Source: Brachypterus glaber (taxonomy: Eukaryota; Arthropoda; Insecta; Coleoptera; Kateretidae). Taken from it: 64,000 nt of DNA. The translations under genes were made by a program, and so were the position numbers. Of the stretch, positions 11,868 to 21,709 are shown piece after piece. Location of the stretch: assembly GCA_958510825.1 (NCBI GenBank), contig OY294049.1, positions 20,143,536-20,207,535 on the forward strand, written 5' to 3'. The notes below the pieces were generated by a model, which saw only the letters and a list, made by a program, of their open reading frames with translations, was not told the DNA's origin and did not search any database. Each line of letters starts with the position of its first letter. The first letter of the stretch is position 1.

Positions 11868-11913
11868 TCGGACAGACCGACGGACAGACGGACGGACGGA
11901 CGGACAGACGGAC
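11868..11913. repeat. GGAC/GACA tetranucleotide microsatellite
   Basis: Run of GGACAGAC, GACGGACG and related tetramers. Similar GTCT/GTCC runs occur at 19680-19705, 21857-21888, 31050-31060 and 51845-51880, at least two of them next to a shared motif (AAGAACGCTTTGAGCT), so these mark a dispersed family rather than independent microsatellites. Confidence 0.8.
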
Positions 11914-12807
11914 ATTTTCAAAGTTTCTTATTTTTTTATGAAACACATTTATATCCAAGAATGTTTAGTCTAAGATATTTTTTAACAACTTTGGGAAATT
12001 CGAAACTACCGTATAATACTATTCTAGCTCTACGCTCTGTGAGTAGTATAATAACTTGTTATTGGTTGAAATTCAGATTTATTTATTTTTGGCTTCGTTA
12101 ATTTTATACTAAAATATTAGAAATAATAATTTAGATTCGAAAAAGATTTATGCATAAAATTAAAAAGAATTGCTGGAATATATTATTTTCTGACGAAAAA
12201 AACAAAATCAGCATTTTAACTTTATCAGGATAGTCATATTTTAAACTCCTAATTGTACGTAGAGAACCTAGATTAAATCTTGACTTTAAGTTTTATGTAT
12301 ATACAGAAAATGTATTTTTTGCTTCCTAATACCGCAAAAATAAGAGTTTTTTGAAACGTATATTTTTTAATAGCAAAATATGATTTTATCAAAACATTCG
12401 ATGATTCATGTCTGAAATAAACAATCATTAAAAAACATATTTAATGGTAAGTCAGACAAAGATAAACCTTGGTTAAAAGTCAACAACAAACCTTGTATCT
12501 CACCAACATAATCGCAATGTTAAAGGGCACACTAAGAACAGCTTTGCTGCTAGCTTTCAACCAATGTTTTTTTTCTCCTACAAGCCACCAAATACATTTT
12601 TGTATATTATTTTGTTTTAATTTTAAAGGGACAAAATTCAGAAATGGGAGAAAATATGTCTCTAGCTCCAAAAAAACTTAAATATGGACTTTTTGTGAAA
12701 TTTAGTTAATGAAATGTCTTTAATATTAACTGGTTTTGATACTCAGTTACTAATAGCTTCTATAAATATCGTCTGTTTTAAAAATTTGATATATTAACCT
12801 AAAAAAC
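11914..12807. other. AT-rich spacer, no gene recognised
   Basis: Open frames here have no recognisable motif. Confidence 0.4.
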
Positions 12808-13697
12808 GTAACGACAGTCCCTTGTCTCCCGCAACCTTTTTTGACATACAATCCAAACTTGTATGTAGATTACCTTAATTGAACTTTGCAAAATATTTTT
12901 TAGTTAATCTAAGAACTGTTAACTTACGTCATAAGACTTATTTACTTGGAAAATCTTATACTGGTTTGAATAAAAAAAATAATAACTTATGTCTCCCAAT
13001 TATATTAGTAGTATATTAGTAAAATCTGACACTGCTAGAATGCCGATCGTGGTACGTTAAAATTATTAGTAGAACATCAGTACCAAGTATTTTCATTACG
13101 CGTTAAGAGCGGTAAGTACTTTTAATTGTAAATATGCATTTAAGAAATTTAGTTTAAGCGATGTTATTTTAATGCGTACTTTTTTAATGAACAACGACGG
13201 TCCCTAATATTATCTTAATTGTTTTTAATTATATCTCAGACTAAACATTTTAGATTTGTACAATAACATATACAATAACTAACCTCAAATTTTCAGGAAC
13301 TGATCTCAAAGACCTTGATCCAAATCCCACTAATTGTGTCTAAACGTAACGACGGTCCCTTGTAACGACGGTCCCCACGAAAAGGAACCGTTGTTGCTAA
13401 CATAGGGAACGTCGTTACATATTTGAAAAATTATCAAATTTTTAGTCTGTTAACATTGTTCTTTCTAAAACTCTTGCAGAATAAAGAGATAAATATATTC
13501 CAAACTCAAAAAAACAATATAATGCCTAAAATTAATCTTATAGAAAGCCAGTTGAAAGAGGAGTGAGAAATATAAAAAATATTATATTAAAAATATAAAT
13601 TTTATTCTTAAATTGAGAAAATTTGGTCCCTTTGCTAAGAACAACGGTCCCTATAAAAAAATAACGACGGTCCCTATAAATAATAACGACGGTCCCT
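12808..13697. repeat. Cluster of the 13-mer AACGACGGTCCCT
   Basis: The GC-rich motif or a near match occurs at about 12810 (AACGACAGTCCCT), 13193, 13348, 13364, 13640 (AACAACGGTCCCT), 13663 and 13685, and inverted near 13404-13416 (AGGGAACGTCGTT). Two sites are in tandem at 13346-13375 and two more are 22 bp apart at 13663/13685. The rest of this 890-bp stretch is very AT-rich. The element class is unknown. Confidence 0.8.
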
Positions 13698-13909
13698 CTA
13701 AGAATAATAAAATTGTTGCTAATCAACTGCATGTACAACCCTCTTGGATTTGATCTTTTATTACAATATGAAGAATAACTATGACAATTTTTTCTTTTTT
13801 TAATATATTTTTTTTAATTTATAATTATTAAACTAATTTATACCATTATTAAATTTTATCCCTAAAAAGAGTGAAGCCTATGCTTTTGGTGGTAGAAAAA
13901 ACGTAAATT

Positions 13910-14104
13910 TTATGATTTGCGAAGAGAAGGAGAAGTTAGGATATTAGCCAATATTATTAGGTGTGTGTGACTACTTTTTTTAAATCTCTCATCAGACATA
14001 TCCTCCAGGTACTCTATAAAGAAGTACGGAGTTAGGAAACCGGTTGTCGGGAACGGTGTATTCGGGATGGCTATTACCAAGGCGTCCTTCACTTCCAGGC
14101 TTCA
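13910..14104 (-). other. GC-elevated ORF with weak DUF502-like motif
   Basis: A minus-strand frame of about 60 codons, richer in GC than its surroundings, reading LVIAIPNTPFPTTGFL and, ten residues later, EDMSDERFKKS. Bacterial DUF502 membrane proteins carry a comparable P-TTPNPTSGFL ... DMS block (family knowledge, unsearched). The frame has an in-frame stop four codons upstream and no other DUF502 segment, so it is at best a small relic. A chance resemblance or an unknown TE fragment is as likely. A short direct repeat GGAAGTGAAG..C lies at its 5' side. Confidence 0.25.
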
Positions 14105-14894
14105 CTTCCTGGCTTAGGTGCCACATTTTCTAGTGGGCCTTTTTTGAAGCACATTTATCAAAGATAATTGTGTTATTTGTGAGAGAAAACAAATCTGTAA
14201 TTTTTTATTAAAACATCAAATATAATAAAACTAATAATAAAATTCGGAATATGTGATAGCGTGGTAATAATGAATGGGGGAAAATTAAAGAAAAAAGGTG
14301 AAAGAGAAGAATTTTACTGAATTATTTTCCGGGGATTATTTTCCGGGTACCTTTTAGTTGCATCTGACTATATTTGATGCGCTGATTTCCAAACCTTTCT
14401 CCGTTTTTCTCAATCAGCTCGTTTTTTTAAGATATGGAGCACAGTATTTTTTTTTGCCTTTAGCTACGGTAAAAAAATTAAAGGGATAATTTTTTTTTTT
14501 GCTTAGGATTGGGGCTTAGAATTTCAAAATCGAAAACGCTCTCTAGTTCAAAAGTTGCTCCTTGGTAAAATACGGTGGCCACTCAAAAATGAGCCAAATC
14601 GATTAATGTTTAGAGGGAGCTCAAAGCACTCAAACTTTGAAAAAAGTCGGTACCAGTTTTTCGGATAAAAACTGATTGTATCTAAGATTGAAGAAATTTT
14701 GGAGGGTTTCTTTAGTAATATTTAGAAACAATGCTAGTTGGGAGAAACTAAAAATATTATATTTCCCCTACTCTTAAGATAGAACATAAAAAAGGGCCAA
14801 TTATTTTAATATTTTTCCAAAATTTTATTTTTGCAAGTTTTGAAAAGTGCACAAAAAATAGTTAAAAAAAAACCTGCAAACTTATATATTAGTA
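14105..14894. other. AT-rich spacer, no gene recognised
   Basis: Contains a small duplication (GATTATTTTCCGGG near 14328-14349). No coding frame is supported. Confidence 0.4.
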
Positions 14895-15845
14895 TACAGG
14901 GTGTATTTGAAATAGCGTAGGAGATTTTAACAGGTGACTCTACATGATAAAATATGACAAAAAGTTCCTATAAACATATGTCTAAAAATGCGTCATAAGG
15001 GAGCTACGCCCCTTTGAAATTGGCTAAAAAAATCGGTTTTTATTTAATACCTCAGGAACCCTTTGAGATAAATTAATCCTAATAAGGCCCATCTTTGTAT
15101 GTCATTTTCACGTACTTATTTAAATCAGGGGTGTACGAAACGGGGGGGCCTTATCAGTTTTTTGTCCCAAACTTTTTTGCAATTTTATTTTTGAAATATA
15201 ATTCCTCAGGTCAAAATACATAAAAAAGGTACTCTTGTTGTAACACTGTAGGATTAGCGTTTTCGAGAAAAGTTCATTTGAAGGTGAAATTTGACGGTTC
15301 GAGGACGAAAAATTAAATACTAAAATGTCGAAAACCAAAATTTTAATGATGCAATGTTATTCTACATCAAAAACTAAGAAAAAAAGTTTCCATACATGTA
15401 GGTCGAGAAAACGCTTTTAAAGCTACCATAGCCCTTTAAAAATGGTGCATATTTAGGAGACCATAGCTCCATTAGGATTGATTTTTGGAAGTACCTGTAT
15501 ATGAGGTTTTTTTCTTAGTTTTTAATATACATTCGCCCTGCATTAGTAAAATTTTGGTTTTCAACATTTTAGTATTTAATTTTTCGTCCTCGAACCGTGG
15601 AATTTCACCTTCAAATGAATTTTTCTCGAAAATGGTTAATCCTACAGTATTACAACAAGAGTACCTTTTTTATGTATTTTGACCTGAGGAATCTTATTTC
15701 AAAAATAAAATTGCAAAAAAGTTATACAGAACAAAGTTTGGGACAAAAAACTGATAAGCCTCCCCCCCGTTTCGCACACCCCTGGTTGAAATAAGTACAT
15801 GAAAATAACACATAAAAACGGGCCTTGGTAGGATTAGTTGATTGT
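14895..15845. mobile_element. Large palindromic element, CAGGGTG-ended dispersed family
   Basis: Starts TACAGGGTGTATTTGAAATA. Two long inverted arms lie at about 15075-15345 and 15548-15832 (for example GGGCCTTATCAGTTTTTTGT against the inverse with ACAAAAAACTGATAAG; TACTCTTGTTGTAACACTGTAG against its inverse), separated by about 200 bp. The ORFs on either arm are mirror images of each other and are not genes. Partial copies of the family are at 3360-3930, 19395-19515, 25611-26035 and 47726-48406. The right end is uncertain. Confidence 0.78.
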
Positions 15846-16574
15846 TTAAAATTATTTTTTATGAACTTTTTAAAACTTGCAAAAATTAAATTTAGGAGAA
15901 ATCTTCAAATAATTGACGATTCTAACTTAAGGGGAGGAGGAATATAATTTTTTTAGTTTCTCCCTACTAGTGTTATTTCTAAATACGTATTTAAAGGTAA
16001 AACTAAAACAATAACTTTTTTATAATTGCATCCACATTTTTTAAACATTTCACCACTTTATAATTAAATGTTAAGCCATATCAAAGTCAACTAGATGGTT
16101 CAGTAGCGCGGCCTGGAAGTAACGGACGCCTTGCTATTGCGGTCCGCACACGTTGGCTGACATGCCGTCGAAATGGTCAAGTGAAGGGGTGGCCGGTGAT
16201 GCTCCGCTTTGTCACATGTTGCCAGAGAATGCTTATTAAACTCTTTACAGACACAACAGCTTAACATTCTCCTAATTGGAATACTTATTTATGATACAAT
16301 GACGAAATTTTTTTTTCTAGAAAAGTTAACATTTCTACAAAAACAAATGAAGTTTCAAAATAACCTATTTCTTAGTATTTTACTTTTCTGCTCGTTACCA
16401 TGACAGCAAGCGCAAAATTGAATTTTGCGAGCTCAGTGTAGGCAACCTAGCGGTCAGTCGTAAAACAGCTGTCACGTTCATACGAGTTTTTGTGGTCTGC
16501 CATTGTTTTTACATAAACTTGTTGTTTATTTTGGAATCAAATCTCAGTTTGTGCTAAATATTTCTGTTTTAAAT
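15846..16574. other. Spacer with a GC-richer patch
   Basis: A GC-rich patch at about 16085-16215 (GCGCGGCCTGGAAG, GCGGTCCGCACACG) stands out from the AT-rich background. No gene is recognised in it. A small palindrome CGCAAAATTGAATTTTGCG lies near 16410. The segment directly before 16575 may be the 5' leader of the following ORF. Confidence 0.4.
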
Positions 16575-16772
16575 ATGGAGAGTGACAGTGAAGAGGAATT
16601 TACTTCAACCCCGCCGGATTTGCAGAAAATTGCTGCGTTCTTAAAATTTCTGCCTGAAAAATCTAATCAGAAATACGAAATAGTTTATGAACATTTTAAT
16701 TGTCGGAAAAAAAGCAAGAAAACTGAGAAAGTATCTGTTTTTACTTCTAAACCACCAGAATTGCAGAAAACT
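16575..16772 (+). CDS. Possible first coding exon of a tyrosine-recombinase-like (Crypton-type) TE protein
   Basis: Starting at the internal ATG at 16575 rather than the upstream one, the frame reads MESDSEEEFTSTPPDL, then FLPEKSNQKYEIVYEHF and a lysine-rich segment. An acidic start, a STPPDL segment and LPEKS..KYE..Y..F recall the N-terminal SAM-like part of tyrosine-recombinase proteins carried by insect Crypton-type elements (recollection of the family, not searched). The frame reaches a GTAAGT donor-like site at 16773 after 66 codons, phase 0. Without splicing it runs on to a stop at 16838 with low-complexity residues. The second half (SKPPELQK) loosely echoes the first. The recombinase core with its catalytic Arg-His-Tyr is absent from the window. 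Confidence 0.35.
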
Positions 16773-16865
16773 GTAAGTGCTACGAACTTTTCAGGTTATG
16801 AATTTACTGCCTCAAATCTATTTATTTATTTATTTTAGATCGTAGAAAAAATTTTGTTTATATTA

Positions 16866-16970
16866 TGAGCGCAAAATGTGATCTCTGCTTTCGCATGATT
16901 GCTGATCTCGGCTAGACGCCTCGATCAACAAATCCCATGCTCAAGCAGAAATCAGTCATTTTGCGCTAAT
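16866..16970. repeat. Imperfect palindrome around GCGCAAAATG
   Basis: GCGCAAAATGTGATCTCTGC at the left pairs imperfectly with GCAGAAATCAGTCATTTTGC at the right, followed by GCTAAT. About 105 bp, no ORF. A small MITE or a hairpin near the end of the preceding element. Confidence 0.5.
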
Positions 16971-16980
16971 ACAAAAATAC

Positions 16981-17515
16981 GGCAGACTAACATCTCTACT
17001 CTAAATTTCTCTACTCCCTAACATCCCTACTCCATAACATCCCTACTCCATAACAACTCTACTCTGTAACATCGCTACTCCATAACATCTCTACTCCGTA
17101 ACAACTCTACACCGCACTATATGCACTCGATTAGCCACTTGTCTTAACTCAAAAAAATATATGTCATGCTAAGTCACTGTCAAATATGAATTTAGTTTAT
17201 TAATTACTTACTTATTAGTGCATGTTAAGAGTACGCGGAAAATTTGAATTTTAGAATAATTCGTTCATGATTGTTCTAGATTTAAATTTAAAGATAAACG
17301 TTTTTTAGGAAAAAAATAAAATAATCTAGAAGAAGAAGCTTCTTTGTTCTGCAAACCGCTCATTTATTATAAAGTGGCTAATAAAGTGCATATAGTGTGG
17401 AGTAGAGTTGTTACGGAGTAGAGATGTTATGGAGTAGGGATGTTACAGAGTAGAGTTGTTATGGAGTAGGGATGTTAGGGAGTAAAGAAATTTAGAGTAG
17501 AGATGTTAGTCTGCC
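16981..17515. mobile_element. hAT-like MITE with 16-mer arrays at both ends, copy 1
   Basis: Terminal inverted repeats GGCAGACTAACATCTCTACT and the inverse AGTAGAGATGTTAGTCTGCC (one base variant). Each end is an array of about 7 units of TAACATCYCTACTCCR, in opposite orientations. Flanking octamers AAAAATAC (16973-16980) and AAAAATTC (17516-17523) match at 7 of 8 positions, fitting an 8-bp target duplication of hAT elements. 535 bp, no transposase. A second copy in reverse orientation is at 48458-49008. Confidence 0.88.
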
Positions 17516-17523
17516 AAAAATTC

Positions 17524-17866
17524 TGTTTTTAAAGTAAATACAACGATTGCCACTCCAGCTCGGAGAGCCTTATTGGCAACCATTACACTAGTCTACAAAA
17601 AAAACCTCCAATGAGTAAACCTACTAAGCCTTAAGTATTTTTGTGTGAAACCGAATTTTGAATTTAAAAAACTTTCTACCTCGAGAATTTTGAGTAATTC
17701 CTGTTTTTTATTAGAGATCGGTTATACGAGCCCAAAAAAGTAAACTTCTTCGAATTAATTTGAGTATAAAAAAAAACGACAAAATAAAATTACTTAAGCA
17801 AATATAGAAACTTCACAATAAGAATTTACTTGAAGGCTTAATCCAGAAGCTTGCATAATAACATAA
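17524..17866. other. AT-rich spacer, nothing recognised
   Basis: No ORF or repeat of note. Confidence 0.4.
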
Positions 17867-17946
17867 AACATAAGAATGCGATGCCGTGATTGGCTTACAA
17901 GATACATGGCCGCACATCAAACCAATCACGGCATCGCATTGTTATG
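17867..17946. repeat. Small hairpin, perfect 19-bp arms
   Basis: AATGCGATGCCGTGATTGG and CCAATCACGGCATCGCATT are perfect inverse repeats with a 29-base spacer. The arms extend imperfectly through ACATAAG/GTTATGT. Probably a very short MITE; a structured RNA cannot be excluded. Confidence 0.65.
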
Positions 17947-18006
17947 TACTATGCACGCTCAAATGTTCTAAACATTTTTTGTGCTATCAGCATATTTATT
18001 GCATTG

Positions 18007-18007
<1 letters not shown>

Positions 18008-18080
<73 letters not shown>
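18008..18080. repeat. (TA)n microsatellite
   Basis: About 73 bases of uninterrupted TA dinucleotide. Confidence 0.98.
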
Positions 18081-18084
<4 letters not shown>

Positions 18085-18094
18085 CTACTTTCTT

Positions 18095-18131
18095 TTGAAG
18101 CAATAAATATTATTATTATTATTATTATTAT
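18095..18131. repeat. (ATT)n run after AAGCAATAAAT
   Basis: GAAGCAATAAATATTATTATT resembles the 3' terminus of the LINE at 54285-54319 (GGCAAAATAAATATTATT). It may be a severely 5'-truncated LINE tail in plus orientation, or a simple microsatellite. Confidence 0.5.
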
Positions 18132-18618
18132 GTTATTATGTGAGCCTGTGGATATGCCCTGAGTTTTGAAAAAGTAAAAAGAAATATTTTAGTGAAGCAA
18201 TAATTATTGTTTTACACGGACACTGCGGTTATTTCATCGCTTGAAAATTATTACTTTCATTTCCAAATTTCAACCGTTACTTACTGTTAAAACCGTGGTT
18301 ACTGTTAATTTATTTAGACTGTTATTAACAACATTCGTTTTGATAGGGGACACGCCTGCTTTTATTGCTTTAAATATTATTTTTTACTATTTAATAACTT
18401 CACAATTTTAATTTATTTCCCTTAACACGTTAACGACCATGTGTACCACAATGGTGCGCACCCTGTTTTCTGTACATACCCTGTGACCCTATATGGTCAC
18501 GGTGGTTGGTAATGTTCCAAGTTGTGTGGGTCACACAGGGACGCAGTTACATGTATTTAAAATGTAGTGTTTAATATATATGTAACTTCCTTTTATAATG
18601 TATAAAAATGGCGATTTT
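18132..18618. other. Spacer, no gene recognised
   Basis: Around 18425-18550 there is a GC-richer patch with CCCTGTGACC / GGTCACGG and GTGTGGGTCACACAGGG inverted motifs. No coding frame is supported. Confidence 0.4.
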
Positions 18619-18766
18619 CGCTGTAAAAGTCATACGCGGTAAAGACAGTTCACAGTAATGAACTGCGCGGCAATGGTCTTCGCTGTAAAGGACATGCACG
18701 GTAATGGCTTGTCGCGGTAATGGCCATCGCGGTAATGGACTGCGCGGCAATGGTCTTCGCGGTAAT
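18619..18766. repeat. 15-16-bp GC-rich minisatellite, about 9.6 units
   Basis: Degenerate units of the form CGCGGTAATGGACTG, alternating 15 and 16 bp: CGCTGTAAAAGTCATA, CGCGGTAAAGACAGTT, CACAGTAATGAACTG, CGCGGCAATGGTCTT and so on to CGCGGTAAT. The unit CGCGGCAATGGTCTT recurs exactly 75 bp apart, suggesting higher-order duplication. It stands out strongly from the AT-rich background. No function assigned. Confidence 0.85.
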
Positions 18767-18912
18767 TTTTTTATGTAATCATTTTCTGTATTATGCGACT
18801 ATTAGTAGAATTTAATTAGATTCTTATAAGGGCATCTTTATTATCTCGTGGCAACTACTCTTTAATTATAATAACCTTTACCTGTGTAATTCAATTAAGA
18901 GATCCTCCCTAA

Positions 18913-19092
18913 TTAGTAAAATCCCTCGTAACCTATCAAGAGACTGCTCTTCAGCTTAAAACTTTGGTTTCTGATTTACCCAGTGCGATACTACGCACGC
19001 TGCCTGGATATGAAGATTTAGTTCAACTTAAGAATAGCAACAATATTGATTTGATTTTTAATTGGGTTTTAACCACTTTTCTTGTAAAATAA
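18913..19092 (+). other. Short ORF without a start codon, unknown
   Basis: An open frame of about 59 codons with no ATG at its 5' end contains QLKTLVSDLPSAILRTLPG and then EDLVQLKNSNNIDLIFNW before TAA. Its composition is more protein-like than neighbouring chance frames, but no family is recognised. It may be a 3' coding relic of a transposable element. Confidence 0.25.
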
Positions 19093-19394
19093 TAAATAAA
19101 AATTAAATATTTAAAAATTATTATTACTAATTCTTTACGTTTCGTCAACTCTTCGTTGACTTCGTCAGAATTAATTAAAATAAAAAAATAAAAATGTAAA
19201 ATGACACTTTCAAAAAATTGACAATATAATTAAATAAACAGGTAAAAAGGTAGAAAAAGGTATAAAAATATATATAAATATATATATAAATATTTCCAAG
19301 CTTCATTGTACAAAGTATTAAAAAAAAACTCTACCCAGCGCAATTTATACTTGGTCAAAATTATTAAATTTGTTTTCAATTATAATAAAAAATT
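19093..19394. other. AT-rich spacer, nothing recognised
   Basis: Contains short TATATAAA runs at 19262-19290 and a small GTCAACTC/GTTGAC inverted motif near 19145. No gene. Confidence 0.4.
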
Positions 19395-19515
19395 GGTCTT
19401 TTTAAACGGTTGCTCCTACAGTGTTACACTGTATGACATTTTTTATGTATTTTTACTAAAGGAATATATATTTATTACAAAAAATCCAAAAAGTACATTA
19501 TCAAAAAAATCTTTA
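19395..19515. repeat. Fragment of the CAGGGTG-ended family
   Basis: TTTTTAAACGGTTGCTCCTA and CAGTGTTACACT...ATGACATTTTTTATG match the internal part of 48030-48090 and 3540-3600. Confidence 0.65.
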
Positions 19516-19677
19516 TTTTGGTATTTAAAATTTTTTTGGTAGGGTGACCCAAAATCGACAATACATACAAAGTGCTGGATAGATGTTTTTACTTTCTCAC
19601 AAAGAAAGTATTGAAATAATTTTTTTGCCAAAACCATCTTATTTTTTTCTGGAATGTCGAAAACAGTAAGCAAAAAA

Positions 19678-19800
19678 AATATGTCTGTCTGTATGTCTGT
19701 CTGTATTCACGATAACTTAAGAACGCTTTGAGCTACAGACTTAAAATTTGGTATGAGGATGTATTATCACCTTGTTCAATTTTGTGTCTGAGCAAAATCG
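19678..19800. repeat. GTCT-run dispersed repeat, copy at 19.7 kb
   Basis: TGTCTGTCTGTATGTCTGTC is followed by ATAACTTAAGAACGCTTTGA and a segment ACTTAAAATTTGGTATGAGG. The same order (GTCT run, then AACTTGAGAACGCTTTGAGC) is seen at 51840-51935. Weaker relatives are near 21857 and 31045. Confidence 0.7.
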
Positions 19801-21123
19801 GTCACGGGAAGGGGGGTTAAAGCGGGGTTAAATTTTTGTTTTGACCTTTTTTTATTCACAAAAGGACAACATTTTGAAAACCCACTAAAAGGTAGAAAAA
19901 AATAACACAAAAACATGTTTATACTATTTTTTTACATGGCTCCCCTATACCCCAAAATGTAAAAAAAATTCTGAACATAATTTTATTATTCACAATAAAT
20001 AAAAAGTTTAATAACCAAAAAAGGTCAAAAAATACACAAAAAAATTATTATAATTTTTTTCCATAACGGGAATGGAAAGGGGCCATAAAATGTAAAAAAA
20101 ATATTCACAGCGATATCCATGGAAAATAAAATAACAAACATAATTAATCATATTATATAACGATTAATTTATTTTTTTATAAAAAAGTACTCTCGCTCAT
20201 TCGAGACGGATTTTTTAATAAGTCTTAAAATAATACCAGTGCTTTAAACAATAGTACAATGAAAACAATAATCAGGAATACCGAAAATGGGCGGAGTTCG
20301 AAAAATTTACTAAAATTGATTGGCAGAGTTTGAAAAACCTGCATACCTTTGGGAAAATTGACCGGTAGAGTAGGGAAATTTGTAGAGATGAGGCCTTTTT
20401 TTTCTAGTCATCAAAAATTTTTGGCAGAGGCACAGCTTTTTTCGTAGAGTAGTTAGAAAAAATAAGCTGGTAAATTTGGAGAGGTGAGGATCTGTTTTTT
20501 TTTAGTCATCAAAGTTTAGTAAAGGTGGGAAATTTGGAGGGAGAGATGGCGACCTTTTTTCATCAAAATTTATCAGGGAGTGGGGAAAATTTTAAAATTT
20601 ATTTGGAAAATTTTTGACCTGCCCCTGATAATTATGTTTTATTTGAAAATTGAACTAAATCTCCATTCTCAGACAGAGTTTACGTACAGCACGCATTTAA
20701 ACAATTACAGAACAACGCTAGTTGGTTAATTACCGATGTTTTGCTTGATTATGTTTGGTTTATCAGTCACCATCTTGTGTTGAATGTAAAACAGTACATT
20801 TCTGCAAACCCTTTTACCAGTTCAGTGCACAAAACGAATGGCTGCGTGCCTATTATCTGATCGATTTTTTACTTATTTTCTTATTGAATTTAATTCTATA
20901 TACTTATCAAATTTTAATTAGTGGGTTTGAAAAGCTTGTATACCATGTTAAAACAACATGCCAAGATAAAATGTACTTACATTAAAAGGGAGTACATTCT
21001 TAAAGATATTTGCGAAGTTCCAAGATAAACACGAATAATTTATTAAAATTCAAGAGATTCAATTTTAAAATTAAAATCGTAAACTATGTGTTTATTAATT
21101 TCTTGAAATTCTTGTTCTATTAA
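19801..21123. other. AT-rich spacer, no gene recognised
   Basis: At 20290-20600 a loosely repeated pattern AGTAGGGAAATTT / TTTTTAGTCATCAAAATTT occurs several times, suggesting a decayed tandem or dispersed repeat. The ORF at 20755-20985 has no recognisable motif. Confidence 0.4.
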
Positions 21124-21375
21124 TAGTATGTTACGCACCGAGTACGCAAACCTAGTTTTTAGTGCACTTTATGTGCAATGAAATAGTTTGCGTCGAGGTG
21201 CGTACACTATTTTTCCTACAATCTAAACATCAAAAAACCAGTTATGTGTTTGACGTTTACTAATTTTTGACAGCAGATATGTAAAATCAGCTGATCGTTA
21301 CTTCGCAACCGTTGTCATAGGCAACGGGTGGGATATAAGCACTAACTACTAACTAGGTCGTAGGAAAATATAATT
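21124..21375. repeat. Dispersed TTACGCACCGAGTACGC family, copy 1
   Basis: Begins ATAGTATGTTACGCACCGAG and ends CTAACTAGGTCGTAGGAAAA. The first 90 bases fold on themselves (TTACGCACCGAGTACGC against GCGTCGAGGTGCGTACACTAT). Shared internal motifs GTTATGTGTTTGACGTTTAC and AAATCAGCTGAT link it to copies at 45139-45468, 55029-55352 and a rearranged one at 55690-55925. Confidence 0.78.
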
Positions 21376-21378
21376 TAA

Positions 21379-21709
21379 CCAATACATACAGATAATGAGA
21401 CAATTACCAGCTTTATTTTAAATAGATAAACTCAATAATAACCCCCGCGTGGCTTACACTTTATTGAGTGGATAATTATTTATTTTACCCACTCAACTGT
21501 CACTTATCAAATTATTTTCTTGTAAATGTCATTAAAATTTTTAATAAAAATATTAATTTCTAAGCTATTTATTGGATAAAACCTTGTATGGCACTCATGG
21601 GTAAACCGATATTGCCCTCTCGAAAATTAACCTGCTTGGCTGACGCCTCGCAGGTTAATTTTCTCATGGGCAATATCTTACTTTACCCACTAGTACCATA
21701 AATAACTAT
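21379..21709. repeat. Dispersed 331-bp hairpin repeat, copy 2
   Basis: Same length as 699-1029 with few substitutions, including the GATATTGCCC / GGGCAATATC hairpin. It lies directly next to the preceding family copy. Confidence 0.82.

Noticed and set aside
11727..12101. ORFs with SVRPSVRPSV or DRPTDRRTDG repeats
   Set aside because: Both strands of the GGAC/GACA microsatellite.
15120..15794. Three ORFs with shared peptide pieces
   Set aside because: They come from the two arms of the palindromic element and mirror each other.
17886..18162. ORFs rich in Tyr-Ile repeats
   Set aside because: Produced by the (TA)n microsatellite.
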